Assembly (NCBI RefSeq): GCF_027257875.1
Contig: NZ_JAPVQY010000029.1
Coordinates: 1 to 64,000 of the forward strand
Length of the DNA: 64,000 nucleotides
Reading direction: 5' to 3'
DNA from: Burkholderia sp. IMCC1007
GTDB lineage: Bacteria; Pseudomonadota; Gammaproteobacteria; Burkholderiales; Burkholderiaceae
The notes under the pieces were generated by a model, which saw only the letters and a program-made list of their open reading frames with translations, made no database searches and had not been told where the DNA came from. This document shows, in pieces, positions 51,214 to 61,409 of the stretch. Numbering within the stretch: the first letter of the stretch is position 1; each line of letters begins with the position of its first letter. A program made the translations under genes and the position numbers.

Positions 51214-53264
51214 CACGCGTGGTCCGCCAGCTTCGCAAGCAGCGCGCGCGCGTCGTCACGCGTCGCGGCGTCGTTCGCGGCAATCACTTCCTGCAGCAGC
51301 GTGCGCGCACCGGACAGATCGCCGAGTTCGACGTATTCGGACGCGAGGTCGAGCTTGTTGCGCGCGATGCGCGCGAGCTCGTCCGGTGTCAGCGCGGGCA
51401 GTACGGCGCCCGGCGTCGAAGGCAGGTCGAGATCGAAATCGAGCTTCAATGCGCCGAACTGCGCGCCGCCGAGCGGCGCCAGCGACGACGGCGTGGACGA
51501 GCCGCCCGCGCGGGTAGCGGGCTGCGTCGCGTCGGGGTCCCAGTCGAAGTCGTCTTCCTGGTCGAACGTGTGTGCCGGGGACGGATCGTTCGCGCCAACT
51601 GGCGGGGGCGGCGCGGATTGACCGTTAGTTGCGATTCGGTCACTTGCCGCTTGCTCTTCCGGCGTGGCCGGCTCATCGGCAATCCGCGGCGGCAGCGGCA
51701 TGTCGAGACTGTTGAGCGCGGCGATCGCGTTCTGCATCAGCGCGGCGTGCTGCGCGTCGTTCGCCGGACGTGCGGCCGACGGATCGGCCGGCGTGCCCGC
51801 GACCGCTTCCGCAGCGGGTTTCACGTCGTGCGGAGCCGGTGCCGCATCGTTCTCGGGCGCGGTGTGCGTGGCCGTCGCTTCCGCTCGATCATCGAGCGGC
51901 TTCGCCGCTTCCGACTGCGGCGACACATCGCCATCGCGCGTCTCGAACGCCTCGGCGGCTGCCGCGCCGGCCGCGACGAGATTCACGTCGGTCGCTGCGT
52001 CGCGGGCAAGCGGCGTTTCGGGCAGCACCGGCGCCAGCGGCTCCACGGACGGCGACACGTCGGCATAGGTAGCCGCCGCATCACCGGAGCCCGTCGCGAT
52101 CGCGTTCGCAAGCCGCGCTTTCCGGCGTCGGCGCCATGCGAACCCCGCTGCGAGAACGACCAAGCTGGTGCCGGCCACTGCAACTGGACGCCAGTCCAGC
52201 TGTTCGCCATCACTCGCAGGCCGTGCGCTCGCGACGGACGCGGCCGGCTGTACCGGCGCCGATGCCGATGCCGGCTGCGCAGCACTGGCGGTCACGCCGG
52301 ACGCCACATCGCTCGTCGGCGACGCAGCGGCCGGCGCACCGGTATCGTTCGCGGCCGCACGCGGTGCAGCGGGCGCCGGCACGGGGGACACGCCGTTCGT
52401 CGCGGCCTGCTTGCCGATGCCGTGTTTCTGCAGCTCCATCAGTACGCGATTCTTCAGCGCGAGCAGTTGCTGCAAGCTCGACGGCCGCGGCTGCGATGCG
52501 GCCGCGGCGGGTGCCGCACCGGCCGGTACATGCGCGCCGCCGGTCGAAGGACCGGACCCGGATTGAGCAGCCACGTCGCTCGCCGCGGACGGTGCGGACT
52601 GGATCGTGCCGCTCCAGACGTGCGGCCCGCTTGCCCCGGCAACGGGTGCCGCCGGCTGGACGGTTTCGACCGTCGACGCGCCATGCGCGGCGGAAGCGCC
52701 GACCGCAGCCGATGCACCGGCTGCGGCTGCCGCGCTCGCGCTCGCACCGCTCACCGGTGCAGCATGCGCGACCGATGCACTCGGCGCGGCTTGCACGGCC
52801 GAGCCAGGATGCGGCGCGGCCACGCCATGCTGCGCGGCTGTGGACGCACCCACACCCGCGCCGGCGACTGCGGCCGAAGCTGCCGTTGCCGCGGACGCAC
52901 CGGCCGGCGCAAGTGCGGCACCCGTCGCGTCGAGCGCAGGCACCGTCAGTGTCGCGCCCGTTTTCAGGCGGCTCGCGTCGTGCTTCATGAACGCCTGCGG
53001 ATTCGCGTCGAACAGCGCGCGGCCGGCGCGGGCGAGCACGACCGGATCGTGCGACTGGGTGGCCGCCTTCGCGATGTCGTTCAACGACTGGCCGGGCTGG
53101 ACCGTCACGGTGAGCAGCGCGGCGCCGCCGGCGCCGGACGCCGGTAGTTCGCCGGTGCCGGCCGCCCAGGCGGATGCGGCCGCACCGAGCGCCAGGATCG
53201 CCAGCGCGCCACGCACGGCGCGCGACAGATGGGACTGGCGCGGAAACAAGGAAATTCGGGACAT
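51213..53264 (-). CDS. fimV: FimV-like LysM-domain membrane protein
   Basis: A 683-residue protein of the FimV/TspA family. A signal or anchor segment ([17 protein letters not shown]) is followed by a LysM-like peptidoglycan-binding segment ([17 protein letters not shown]). A long Ala/Ser/Pro-rich region comes next, then a membrane helix ([20 protein letters not shown], about residues 355-375) and an acidic cytoplasmic part. The C-terminal FimV domain is [24 protein letters not shown]. FimV organises the cell pole, type IV pili and type II secretion in Pseudomonas. ATG 53264 is the preferred start. Confidence 0.9.
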   Translation of the reverse strand: MSRISLFPRQSHLSRAVRGALAILALGAAASAWAAGTGELPASGAGGAALLTVTVQPGQSLNDIAKAATQSHDPVVLARAGRALFDANPQAFMKHDASRLKTGATLTVPALDATGAALAPAGASAATAASAAVAGAGVGASTAAQHGVAAPHPGSAVQAAPSASVAHAAPVSGASASAAAAAGASAAVGASAAHGASTVETVQPAAPVAGASGPHVWSGTIQSAPSAASDVAAQSGSGPSTGGAHVPAGAAPAAAASQPRPSSLQQLLALKNRVLMELQKHGIGKQAATNGVSPVPAPAAPRAAANDTGAPAAASPTSDVASGVTASAAQPASASAPVQPAASVASARPASDGEQLDWRPVAVAGTSLVVLAAGFAWRRRRKARLANAIATGSGDAAATYADVSPSVEPLAPVLPETPLARDAATDVNLVAAGAAAAEAFETRDGDVSPQSEAAKPLDDRAEATATHTAPENDAAPAPHDVKPAAEAVAGTPADPSAARPANDAQHAALMQNAIAALNSLDMPLPPRIADEPATPEEQAASDRIATNGQSAPPPPVGANDPSPAHTFDQEDDFDWDPDATQPATRAGGSSTPSSLAPLGGAQFGALKLDFDLDLPSTPGAVLPALTPDELARIARNKLDLASEYVELGDLSGARTLLQEVIAANDAATRDDARALLAKLADHA

Positions 53265-53342
53265 CGTAGGCTCTATCGCCGCGCGCGGGGCGCGGCTCGG
53301 ATTCGCGTTTGGAAGCGTCAATAAAGTCGCCGCAGAAATGCA

Positions 53343-53369
53343 AAAGCGTCGCGCTGAACGCGACGCTTT
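53343..53369. repeat. Perfect 11-bp inverted repeat upstream of fimV
   Basis: AAAGCGTCGCG (53343-53353) and its exact reverse complement (53359-53369) flank a five-base loop. No clear T-run follows on the minus strand. It could be a weak terminator, a 5' UTR stem-loop of fimV or a protein site. Confidence 0.65.
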
Positions 53370-53763
53370 CGGCGACTCTGCGCGTCGTAACCGCGTAGTT
53401 TACTTCACACGATCGAGTTCGGCCGAATTCATCACCGGCGTGCGGGCCCGGATCATGCCCGCGCATCGTTGCAACGGCGGCCACGCCGCGCCGCCGGCGT
53501 ACGAATCGCGCGATTACCGCACCGATGAATGCCGCGAATCGCATCGCCGTCGTGCCGCATCACGCGCCGCACCATGTCCGCGGCCATGTCGGGGACGGCA
53601 ACTGCACCGTGGTCAGCGCCGGCGACCCAATCGCCGCCACGACACGATCGTCCATCCCGAGGACCGACGCATCGTCGGGCGTGCAGCGGTTTTATCGAAA
53701 ACGCGGCCGCGATCGATACCTACCGCGGCGCCGGCATCACCCTGCACGCACGAGCCGCCAATG

Positions 53764-53800
53764 AAAAACGCCTGCCGCCCCGCGAAGGGCTGGCAGGCGT
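53764..53800 (-). terminator. Rho-independent terminator of asd
   Basis: On the minus strand ACGCCTGCC-A-GCCC pairs with GGGCGGCAGGCGT, with one bulged base and a six-base loop, followed by TTTT. It lies 41 bases after the asd stop. Confidence 0.9.
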
Positions 53801-53840
53801 ATCGCTTCGCGCGCCGATGGCGCGCGGCGCGGCCCGATAC

Positions 53841-54962
53841 TTACTTGTCGAGCAGGATGCGCAGCATGCGGCGCAGCGGCTCGGCCGCGCCCCACAGCAG
53901 CTGATCGCCGACCGTGAATGCCGACAGGTATTCGCCGCCCATCGCGAGCTTGCGCAGACGGCCGACCGGCACCGTCAGCGTGCCGGTGATCTTGGCCGGC
54001 GACAGATCGCGCATCGACGCTTCACGCTCGTTCGGCACGACCTTCACCCAGTCGTTCGCCGACGCGAGGATGCCGTTGATCTCGTCGAGCGGCACGTCCT
54101 TCTTCAGCTTGATCGTCAGCGCCTGCGAGTGGCAGCGCATCGCGCCGATCCGCACGCACAGGCCGTCGACGGGGATCGAGCCCGGCTCGCCCATCGCCGG
54201 CTTGCCGAGGATCTTGTTGGTTTCCGCGCCGCCCTTCCACTCTTCCTTCGACATCCCGTTGCCGAGATCCTTGTCGATCCACGGAATCAGCGAGCCGGCG
54301 AGCGGCACGCCGAAGTGGCTCGTCGGCATCGCATCGCTGTTCATCGTCGCGAGCACGCGGCGGTCGATGTCGAGGATCGCGGAAGCCGGATCGGCGAGCT
54401 GTTCCTGCACCGCGCCGTGCAGCGCGCCCATCTGCGACAGCAGCTCGCGCATGTTCTGCGCGCCCGCGCCCGATGCGGCCTGGTACGTCATCGCGGTCAT
54501 CCAGTCGACGAGGTTCTCGCGGAACAGGCCGCCGAGCGCCATCAGCATCAGGCTGACCGTGCAGTTGCCGCCGACGAAGTTCTTCGTGCCCTTGACGAGC
54601 GCGTCCTTGATCACGTCGAGGTTGACCGGATCGAGAATGATGACCGCGTCGTCCTTCATCCGCAGCGACGAGGCCGCGTCGATCCAGTAGCCGTTCCAGC
54701 CGGCCGCGCGCAGCTTCGGGAACACGTCGTTCGTGTAGTCGCCGCCCTGGCACGTGATGATCACGTCGCACTTCTTCAGCTCGTCGACGTTGGTCGCGTC
54801 CTTGAGCGTAGTCTCGTTTTTCGCGAACGACGGCGCCTTGCCGCCCGTGTTGCTGGTGCTGAAGAACACCGGTTCGATCAGGTCGAAATCACCCTCTTCC
54901 TGCATGCGCTGCATCAGGACGCTGCCGACCATGCCGCGCCAACCTACGAGACCTACGTTCAT
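53841..54962 (-). CDS. asd: Aspartate-semialdehyde dehydrogenase
   Basis: A 373-residue NADPH enzyme that reduces aspartyl phosphate for lysine, threonine and methionine synthesis and diaminopimelate. The nucleotide loop is [19 protein letters not shown], and the active Cys is in [15 protein letters not shown]. The C-terminal half has [16 protein letters not shown] with the catalytic His. The longer Gram-negative type is seen. It is followed by its own terminator, so fimV is separate. Confidence 0.97.
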   Translation of the reverse strand: MNVGLVGWRGMVGSVLMQRMQEEGDFDLIEPVFFSTSNTGGKAPSFAKNETTLKDATNVDELKKCDVIITCQGGDYTNDVFPKLRAAGWNGYWIDAASSLRMKDDAVIILDPVNLDVIKDALVKGTKNFVGGNCTVSLMLMALGGLFRENLVDWMTAMTYQAASGAGAQNMRELLSQMGALHGAVQEQLADPASAILDIDRRVLATMNSDAMPTSHFGVPLAGSLIPWIDKDLGNGMSKEEWKGGAETNKILGKPAMGEPGSIPVDGLCVRIGAMRCHSQALTIKLKKDVPLDEINGILASANDWVKVVPNEREASMRDLSPAKITGTLTVPVGRLRKLAMGGEYLSAFTVGDQLLWGAAEPLRRMLRILLDK

Positions 54963-55287
54963 GACTAACCCTTTGCTTTGAATGGAGCTTCCCCGCCATT
55001 TCCGTCCCCGCGTGACCGCGCGGGGAAACAGGCGGGCACGACGGCGATCAGCGTTTAATGATCGTTTTCGTGGTAATGGTTTTCGTGATGACGATGGCGC
55101 GCGTACCCGCACGGGCAATGTTGCCGTGGAGTTTCAGGACCGGGGAGATCAGGGAAATCAGCGCCATCGTTCGAGTCTACACAAAGCCGGTTGCCCGCAC
55201 AACGGCCAACCGTGCGCGAACCAGCCGATTTTCCGGCCCGTTCGCGCCCTTTCTACATTAACTGCCTATGCGTTACAGCCGCCCGCG
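54963..55287. other. Spacer between leuB and asd with a short hairpin
   Basis: About 325 bases without a convincing gene. A hairpin CCCCGCG/CGCGGGG (55006-55012 and 55019-55025) lies 44 bases before the asd start and could be the end of the leu transcript or part of the asd leader. A tract of GTTTTCGTGRT-type repeats lies at 55060-55100. Promoter elements for asd are expected here but none is clear. Confidence 0.5.
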
Positions 55288-56355
55288 TCACAGCGCCGCG
55301 AGCACCGCGTCGCCCATCGCCGCCGTGCCGACCTGCTGGCAGCCCGGCGTCGCGATGTCGCCCGTGCGATAGCCTTGTTCGAGCACCGTTTTCACCGCGC
55401 GCTCGATGCGATCGGCCTGCTCCGCGCGATTCAGCGAGTAGCGCAGCAGCATCGCGGCCGACAGGATCGTCGCGAGCGGGTTCGCGATGCCCTTGCCCGC
55501 GATGTCCGGCGCCGAGCCGTGCGACGGTTCGTACAGGCCCTTGTTGTTCTTGTCGAGCGACGCCGACGGCAGCATGCCGATCGAACCCGTCAGCATCGAC
55601 GCTTCATCCGACAGGATGTCGCCGAACATGTTGCCCGTGACGATCACGTCGAACTGCTTCGGCGCCTTCGCGAGCTGCATCGCCGCGTTGTCGACGTACA
55701 TGTGCGACAGCTCGACGTCCGCGTATTCCTTCGACACGTCGATCATGATGTCGCGCCAGAATTGCGACGTCTCCAGCACGTTCGACTTGTCGACCGACAG
55801 CAGCTTCTTCGCGCGCTTTTGCGCGGCCTGGAACGCGACGTGCGCGATGCGGCGCACTTCCGGTTCCGAATAGCGCATCGTGTCGAAGCCTTCGCGCTCG
55901 CCGGCGAACGGGCCGTCCGGTGCTGCGCGCACGCCGCGCGGCTGGCCGAAGTAGATGTCGCCGTTCAGTTCGCGCACGATCAGGATGTCGAGGCCCGCGA
56001 CGAGCTCCGGCTTGAGCGGCGACGCATCGACGAGCTGCGGATAGCAGATCGCCGGGCGGAAGTTCGCGAACAGCTCGAGATGCTTGCGCAGCCCGAGGAT
56101 CGCCTGCTCGGGGCGCAGCGCGCGCTCGAGCGAGTCGTACTTCCAGTCGCCGACCGCGCCGAACAGGATCGCGTCGGCTTCCTTCGCGAGCTTCAGCGTC
56201 GCGTCGGGCAGCGGATGGCCGCTCGCCTCGTAGCCCGCGCCGCCGACCGGCGCCTGCTCGAGCTCGAATTTTTCGTCGAGGGCGTTCAGCACCTTGACCG
56301 CTTCATTGACGATTTCCGGACCGATGCCGTCGCCGGGCAGCACTGCAATCTTCAT
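55288..56355 (-). CDS. leuB: 3-isopropylmalate dehydrogenase
   Basis: A 355-residue NAD enzyme of leucine synthesis. The N-terminal [15 protein letters not shown] motif, YFGQPRG loop, the substrate Tyr/Lys region ([14 protein letters not shown]), and [20 protein letters not shown] near the C terminus are all present. It oxidises and decarboxylates 3-isopropylmalate. It lies 75 bases after leuD and ends the leuC-leuD-leuB unit. Confidence 0.98.
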   Translation of the reverse strand: MKIAVLPGDGIGPEIVNEAVKVLNALDEKFELEQAPVGGAGYEASGHPLPDATLKLAKEADAILFGAVGDWKYDSLERALRPEQAILGLRKHLELFANFRPAICYPQLVDASPLKPELVAGLDILIVRELNGDIYFGQPRGVRAAPDGPFAGEREGFDTMRYSEPEVRRIAHVAFQAAQKRAKKLLSVDKSNVLETSQFWRDIMIDVSKEYADVELSHMYVDNAAMQLAKAPKQFDVIVTGNMFGDILSDEASMLTGSIGMLPSASLDKNNKGLYEPSHGSAPDIAGKGIANPLATILSAAMLLRYSLNRAEQADRIERAVKTVLEQGYRTGDIATPGCQQVGTAAMGDAVLAAL

Positions 56356-56430
56356 GCGTTATTCCTGACTGGGTAGGTGATGGTGGCAGGTCGGCGAGCG
56401 CGGCTCATGCGCGCCCGCCCGAAGGCAATC

Positions 56431-57081
56431 TCAGCCGACCAGCTTGGTGTTGAGCCACGGCTGCTTCGCGAGCCGCTCCGCTTCGAACTGGCGAATCTTG
56501 TCGGCGTGACGCAGCGTCAGGCCGATGTCGTCGAAGCCGTTCAGCAGGCAGTACTTGCGGAACGCGGTGATCTCGAACGGATACTCGCGGCCGTCGGCAG
56601 CGCGCACGACCTGCGCGTCCAGATCGATCGTCAGCTGATAACCGTTGAACGCGACCGTCTCGTTGAACAGGTGATCGACCTGCTGCTCGGTCAGCACGAT
56701 CGGCAGCAGCCCGTTCTTGTAGCAGTTGTTGAAGAAGATGTCGGCGAAGCTCGGCGCGATGATCGCGCGGAAACCGTACTGCTGCAGCGCCCACGGTGCG
56801 TGCTCGCGCGAGCTGCCGCAGCCGAAGTTCTTGCGTGCGAGCAGCACCGATGCGCCCTGGTAGCGCGGCTGGTTCAGCACGAAGTCCGGGTTCAGCGGGC
56901 GCTTCGAGTTGTCCTGGCCCGGCTCGCCGTGATCGAGGTAACGCCATTCGTCGAACGCGTTCGGACCGAAGCCCGTGCGCTTGATCGACTTCAGGAACTG
57001 CTTCGGGATGATCGCGTCGGTGTCGACGTTCTCGCGATCGAGCGGCGCCACGACGCCGGTGTGTACAGTGAATTTTTCCAT
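56431..57081 (-). CDS. leuD: 3-isopropylmalate dehydratase small subunit
   Basis: A 216-residue protein of the aconitase swivel-domain family. [13 protein letters not shown] and [14 protein letters not shown] are the substrate-binding motifs. It forms the LeuCD isomerase with LeuC. ATG 57081 ([10 protein letters not shown]) is the usual start. It follows the entericidin-like gene after a 65-base spacer. Confidence 0.97.
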   Translation of the reverse strand: MEKFTVHTGVVAPLDRENVDTDAIIPKQFLKSIKRTGFGPNAFDEWRYLDHGEPGQDNSKRPLNPDFVLNQPRYQGASVLLARKNFGCGSSREHAPWALQQYGFRAIIAPSFADIFFNNCYKNGLLPIVLTEQQVDHLFNETVAFNGYQLTIDLDAQVVRAADGREYPFEITAFRKYCLLNGFDDIGLTLRHADKIRQFEAERLAKQPWLNTKLVG

Positions 57082-57146
57082 GATCCGTCTATCCGGTTGA
57101 AGGGCCGGCAATCAGCCGGCGCACATCGACAAATTGTCGGCGGGCA

Positions 57147-57293
57147 TCAGTCCGCGGCGCGCTGGAGCGCGTTGCCGGCGGCATTGACGTCCTTGCCGAA
57201 GCCCTGGACGGTATTGCAGCCGGCCAGGCCGGAGCCCAGCCCCGCGAGCGCCAGCGCGGCAACCAGCCGCGCGACGACCTTCGATGCCGTCAT
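57147..57293 (-). CDS. Entericidin-like small lipoprotein, 48 aa
   Basis: A 48-residue protein beginning MTASKVVARLVAALALAG. The signal peptide ends in the lipobox LAGC with Cys26 as the lipidated residue. The mature 23-residue part (CNTVQGFGKDVNAAGNALQRAAD) matches the EcnA/EcnB pattern, including TVQGFGKDV. Entericidins are small envelope lipoproteins linked to a stationary-phase toxin/antidote pair in enterics; the role in Burkholderia is not clear. The start lies three bases after the leuC stop, so it is translated from the leu transcript. It is too short for usual ORF cut-offs. Confidence 0.88.
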   Translation of the reverse strand: MTASKVVARLVAALALAGLGSGLAGCNTVQGFGKDVNAAGNALQRAAD

Positions 57294-57296
57294 GCG

Positions 57297-58706
57297 TTAC
57301 CCCAGCTTGCGAATGTCGACGAAGTGGCCTTCGATCGCCGCTGCCGCCGCCATCGCGGGGCTCACGAGATGCGTACGACCGCCCGCGCCCTGCCGGCCCT
57401 CGAAGTTGCGGTTCGACGTCGACGCGCAGCGCTCGCCCGGCTCGAGCCGGTCGGCGTTCATCGCGAGGCACATCGAGCAGCCCGGCTCGCGCCATTCGAA
57501 GCCGGCGTCCGTGAACACCTTGTCGAGCCCTTCGCGCTCGGCCTGCGCCTTCACAAGGCCCGAGCCCGGCACGACCATCGCGAGGCGCACGTTCGACGCG
57601 ACGCGGCGGTTCAGCTTCTTCACGACATACGCGGCCGCACGGATGTCCTCGATGCGCGCGTTCGTGCACGAACCGATGAAGATCTTGTCGACCTTGATCG
57701 ACTCGATCGGCGTGTTCGGCTCGAGCGCCATGTAGGCCAGCGCGCGCTCCATCGCGTCGCGCTTGACCGGATCCTTCTCGCGCTCGGGATCGGGCACGCG
57801 ACCGTCGATCGACGTGACCATTTCCGGCGACGTGCCCCACGTGACCTGCGGAACGATCTCGGCTGCGTTCAGCTCGACCACGCGATCGAACTGCGCGCCT
57901 TCGTCGGACTTGAATTCGCGCCAGTACTCGACGGCCTGATCCCATTCCGCACCGGTCGGCACGAACGGACGGCCCTTCAGGTAGTCGATCGTCGTATCGT
58001 CGACGGCGACCATGCCCGCGCGCGCGCCGGCTTCGATCGCCATGTTGCAGACGGTCATCCGGCCTTCCATCGTCAGCGCGCGGATCGTCGAGCCGCCGAA
58101 TTCGATTGCGTAGCCCGTGCCGCCTGCCGTGCCGATCTTGCCGATGATCGCGAGCACGATGTCCTTCGCGGTACAGCCGCGCGGCAGTGCGCCCTCGACC
58201 TTCACGAGCATGTTCTTGCTCTTTTTCTGCAGCAGCGTTTGCGTCGCGAGCACGTGCTCGACTTCCGACGTGCCGATGCCGTGCGCGAGCGCGCCGAACG
58301 CGCCGTGCGTCGACGTGTGCGAATCGCCGCACACGATCGTCATGCCCGGCAGCGTCGCGCCCTGCTCCGGCCCGATGATGTGCACGATGCCCTGGCGCAC
58401 GTCGTTCATCTTGAACTGCGTGATGCCGAACGCATCGCAGTTCGCATCGAGCGTGTCGACCTGCAGCTTCGACACGGGATCGGCGATGCCGTGGCTGCGA
58501 TCGGTGGTCGGGACGTTGTGGTCCGACACGGCCAGGTTCGCGCTGATGCGCCACACCGGACGGTGCGCGACGTTCAGCCCTTCGAACGCCTGCGGGCTCG
58601 TGACTTCGTGCAGCAGCTGACGGTCGATATAGAGGAGTGCCGTGCCGTCGTCCTCGGAGTGGACGACGTGGGTGTTCCACAGTTTGTCGTAGAGAGTCTG
58701 TGCCAT
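57297..58706 (-). CDS. leuC: 3-isopropylmalate dehydratase large subunit
   Basis: A 469-residue [4Fe-4S] enzyme of the aconitase family. Cluster cysteines are in [13 protein letters not shown] and [38 protein letters not shown] is the conserved motif. It is the first gene of the leu unit and carries a hairpin-containing upstream region. It converts 2-isopropylmalate to 3-isopropylmalate with LeuD. Confidence 0.98.
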   Translation of the reverse strand: MAQTLYDKLWNTHVVHSEDDGTALLYIDRQLLHEVTSPQAFEGLNVAHRPVWRISANLAVSDHNVPTTDRSHGIADPVSKLQVDTLDANCDAFGITQFKMNDVRQGIVHIIGPEQGATLPGMTIVCGDSHTSTHGAFGALAHGIGTSEVEHVLATQTLLQKKSKNMLVKVEGALPRGCTAKDIVLAIIGKIGTAGGTGYAIEFGGSTIRALTMEGRMTVCNMAIEAGARAGMVAVDDTTIDYLKGRPFVPTGAEWDQAVEYWREFKSDEGAQFDRVVELNAAEIVPQVTWGTSPEMVTSIDGRVPDPEREKDPVKRDAMERALAYMALEPNTPIESIKVDKIFIGSCTNARIEDIRAAAYVVKKLNRRVASNVRLAMVVPGSGLVKAQAEREGLDKVFTDAGFEWREPGCSMCLAMNADRLEPGERCASTSNRNFEGRQGAGGRTHLVSPAMAAAAAIEGHFVDIRKLG

Positions 58707-58815
58707 GGGTATGCGGGGTCGTTGTGACTACAAGCCTTGCTGGTGCGACCGATTATGCCACGCAGAATACGCGACGGCGCAGGCCGGATGAGAAAAAACC
58801 CATTAAAAACAGTGG

Positions 58816-58859
58816 TTTGGCTGGTAGTGCCAATACCTGTATCGGCATTACCAGCCAAA
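58816..58859. repeat. 16-bp inverted repeat upstream of leuC
   Basis: Arms 58816-58831 (TTTGGCTGGTAGTGCC) and 58844-58859 pair over 16 bases with one G-T and a 12-base loop. On the minus strand it is followed by CCACTGTTTTTAATGGGTTTTTT. It may terminate transcription of the gene ending at 58923, or serve as an operator: TGG-N5-CCA motifs recall GntR-family sites. It lies 110 bases upstream of leuC. Confidence 0.7.
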
Positions 58860-58922
58860 ACGGGGCACGCACGATCCGGCGCGCGAGGGTCGCGCGTGCG
58901 GTGCCCGTATCCGCGCCCTCGC

Positions 58923-59693
58923 CTAGCCGTTCGGATATTCGCGATTGATCAGCGCGAGCCGCAGCATCGAGAGTTGCATGCCGACGTTGCTCATCAGGTA
59001 AAGGTCGCGCCGTCGCATCGCCGGCTGCTGGGCCGATGCATCGTAGGCGCCCGGCAGCGACAGGCCTGCCGGCACCGCCGCCTGCATCCCCCCCGCGTTC
59101 GACACGCGCACGGCGATCGCCTCCTGATCGCGATGCGTGACCACGCCGACCTTGCCGAGCGCCGCCGCCGACCGGGACTGCCTGACGATCGCGGCAGCCA
59201 CGCCGTCGGGCGTCGGTATCGGGCTGCCGGCGACCGCGGCAGGCGTCGCGATCGACGTCACGCCGGCCGTCATGCCGTACTTCGACGCGAGCACGCTCGC
59301 GACTTCCTGCTGCGCGAACACCGGCACGGCGACTTTCTGTCGAAGCTGGAACACCGCATCGGCGATCGCCTCGTTCACGGGGCCCGGCACCGGCGCGGCG
59401 GCCAATGCCCCGGCGCGACTGCCGAAGCTGAACGCGGCAATCGTGTTGATGGCGGCAGCATCGACGGTCGGCGGTGTCCACGAGAAAAACGTGTCGAGCA
59501 GGTAACCGGTTTCGTCGGCTGCGGTCGCGCGATCGTTCAGTTCGTTGGTCAGCTTGCCGAGCATCTGGCGCTGCAGTTCCGCGTCGGAAACGGGCGCGTC
59601 GCTCGCGAAAGCGGGCACAGCGGCGGCGCACGATGCGGCGAGCAATGAAGTGGAAGCCAGGAAATGGCGGCGGTTCGTCATGGTCACGGTCAT
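58923..59693 (-). CDS. Tat-exported protein of unknown function (tandem paralogue 2)
   Basis: A 256-residue protein. The N terminus TNRRHFLASTSLLAASCAAAVPAFAS is a Tat-like signal; a second ATG at 59681 would start it at MTNRRHF. The mature part shares ordered motifs with the next gene upstream: (I/F)xxFSFGSR, PGPVNEAIADAVFQLRQ, VFAQQEVASVLASKYG, VTHRDQ and YLMS. I do not recognise the family; the pattern loosely resembles DUF218-like (YdcF/SanA) proteins in having an HRD and an acidic helix, but this is weak. The pair probably arose by duplication and acts in the periplasm. Confidence 0.75.
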   Translation of the reverse strand: MTVTMTNRRHFLASTSLLAASCAAAVPAFASDAPVSDAELQRQMLGKLTNELNDRATAADETGYLLDTFFSWTPPTVDAAAINTIAAFSFGSRAGALAAAPVPGPVNEAIADAVFQLRQKVAVPVFAQQEVASVLASKYGMTAGVTSIATPAAVAGSPIPTPDGVAAAIVRQSRSAAALGKVGVVTHRDQEAIAVRVSNAGGMQAAVPAGLSLPGAYDASAQQPAMRRRDLYLMSNVGMQLSMLRLALINREYPNG

Positions 59694-59719
59694 GGGATTC
59701 GAATCGGAAGCGAAAGGCA

Positions 59720-60541
59720 TCAGCCCTTCGGAAACGCCTGCATCGTCGCGGCGATCGCGCGGGTCAGCATCTGCGCATACATGTCGTGCACGAGGTAGAG
59801 GCTGCGGTTGCGCGTCCATGGTTGGCCCGATTGCGGGTCGTACACGGTCGGGAGCGGCACCTCGGCGACGGCCGCCGCCTTCATGCCCGCCTGCCGCGAC
59901 GTCTGGATGCAGCGCTTCGCATGGTCGCGATGGCCGACCACCGCCACGGTGCCCATCGCGGCGGCGCCGCCCGCGCGCGTGACGGCCTCGGCCGCAACGC
60001 CCGCCGTGCTCAGGTACACGATCGTGCCGTCGCTCGCGATCACCGGCTCGATCGACGACAGCACGTCGCTGCCCAGCCCGTACTTCGACACGAGAAAACG
60101 CGCGATTTCCCACTGCGCGTAGACCTTCACGGGCTTCAGCTGGCGGATGCGGTACACGGCGTCCGCCAGCGCTTCGTTGACGGGCCCCGGATCGGGCAGC
60201 GCCGACTGATTGCCGCCCGTGCTCGACGTATTGCCGCTCGCCGCGTTCGGGCGATTGCCGAAGCTGTACGCGACGATCGCGCCGATCTGCGCGGCCGGCA
60301 CCGTCGGCAGATCCCACGTGAAGCCGACATCGGTCAGCGCGGGCACGATCGCGTCGACGGTCGCCGCATCGCCGAGCTGCGCATTCAGCTTCGCGGACAT
60401 CTGCGCGGCAAGCGCCGCATCGGTGATCGGCGCCGATCCGACATCGTCGCCGCCGCATGCGCTCAACAGCGGCGCTGCCGCAACGGCCGGCGCGGCAGCC
60501 AGGAATTTTCTGCGTACAGCAGTCGATGGATTCAATTTCAT
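59720..60541 (-). CDS. Tat-type lipoprotein of unknown function (tandem paralogue 1)
   Basis: A 273-residue protein. The N terminus STAVRRKFLAAAPAVAAAPLLSACGGDD combines twin arginines and a lipobox (LSAC), so a Tat-exported lipoprotein is likely. It shares with the following gene the motifs YSFGNR, PGPVNEALADAVYRIRQ, VYAQWEIARFLVSKYG, VGHRDH and LYLVHD, in the same order. Identity is moderate, so the duplication is old. The start ATG begins MKLNPSTAVRRKF. It is 26 bases before its paralogue, in one unit. Function is unknown. Confidence 0.78.
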   Translation of the reverse strand: MKLNPSTAVRRKFLAAAPAVAAAPLLSACGGDDVGSAPITDAALAAQMSAKLNAQLGDAATVDAIVPALTDVGFTWDLPTVPAAQIGAIVAYSFGNRPNAASGNTSSTGGNQSALPDPGPVNEALADAVYRIRQLKPVKVYAQWEIARFLVSKYGLGSDVLSSIEPVIASDGTIVYLSTAGVAAEAVTRAGGAAAMGTVAVVGHRDHAKRCIQTSRQAGMKAAAVAEVPLPTVYDPQSGQPWTRNRSLYLVHDMYAQMLTRAIAATMQAFPKG

Positions 60542-60947
60542 CAGAAATACGAAACGATGCGAAGCGCGCCGTCCGCAGGTCGCGGCGGTGCAAATCGCGG
60601 GTTCACGGGAAACGACAATCGGGCAAGTCGCGCGGCTCGGCGCGGGGCGGCAGGATCGAAGCGCGCGCCGCAACGCGACGCTGCGTCGATTGACGATGCC
60701 CGATCGTAGTGGGCGTTTATTAAATCGCGGTGAACCGGCTGGACGAATGCGGACGTTCGTCGCGCCGTTTCACCGGCGGACACGTTCGTTTCATCGGTCG
60801 CGAGCGAGCGCGGCACTGTTTCATCGATGGTGCGCAACGCGATGCGCGTGCATCGTCGCGTGCCGCGGGCCGATTGAAGTGTTTCGCGCTACGATGGTGC
60901 GATCCGCATGCCCACGTTCCCACGATCCGGACCCGGAGCCTACGACG
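60542..60947. other. Divergent spacer between the Tat paralogue pair and the cupin gene
   Basis: About 405 bases, GC-rich, without a convincing gene. It must hold promoters for both directions. I saw no well-spaced promoter pair and no strong repeat. Confidence 0.55.
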
Positions 60948-61280
60948 ATGAAGCTCGGCATCAACGAATCGCTCGCGCGCCTCGACGATGAAGGCACGCT
61001 GTTCACCACGCTGTTTCGCCACGGCACGCTCGACGTCGAACTGTACCGGCCGCGCGGCGAGGATCGGCAGACGCCGCATACGCGCGACGAGGTGTACGTG
61101 ATCGCGGCCGGCACGTCGCGGTTCGTGCTCGACGGGCGCGAATGCGCGGTCGCGACGGGCGACGTGCTGTTCGTGCCTGCATTCGCCGCGCACCGTTTCG
61201 CCGGCTTCTCCGACGACTTCTCGACCTGGGTGTTCTTCTACGGCCCCGAAGGCGGCGAGCGCGACGCACGTGCTGCATGA
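60948..61280 (+). CDS. Small cupin-domain protein
   Basis: A 110-residue single-cupin protein. The first cupin motif is seen as HTRDEVYVIAAGTSRFVLDG and the second as GDVLFVPAFAAHRFAGFSDDF; His and Glu residues in these could bind a metal. Small cupins of this type have varied roles, so no substrate is assigned. It starts MKLGINESLARL and lies 129 bases before the GST-like gene on the same strand. Confidence 0.85.
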   Translation: MKLGINESLARLDDEGTLFTTLFRHGTLDVELYRPRGEDRQTPHTRDEVYVIAAGTSRFVLDGRECAVATGDVLFVPAFAAHRFAGFSDDFSTWVFFYGPEGGERDARAA

Positions 61281-61409
61281 CGCGCGGCATGCGCCGCACT
61301 TTCCGTACGATCTCCTAGACTGTCTATTCGTACCGGGCGGCGCATGGCCGCCCTCCCCGCCATCACGATGCGCGCATCGCCCGACGCATCGACCGGACAG
61401 GAGCACTGC

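Larger units (their letters stand above)
53265..53840. other. Spacer between fimV and asd
   Basis: About 575 bases with no convincing gene. It holds the asd terminator near its right end and a perfect 11-bp hairpin near its left end. Open frames are short, Arg/His-rich and lack ribosome sites. The fimV promoter must lie here. Confidence 0.6.
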
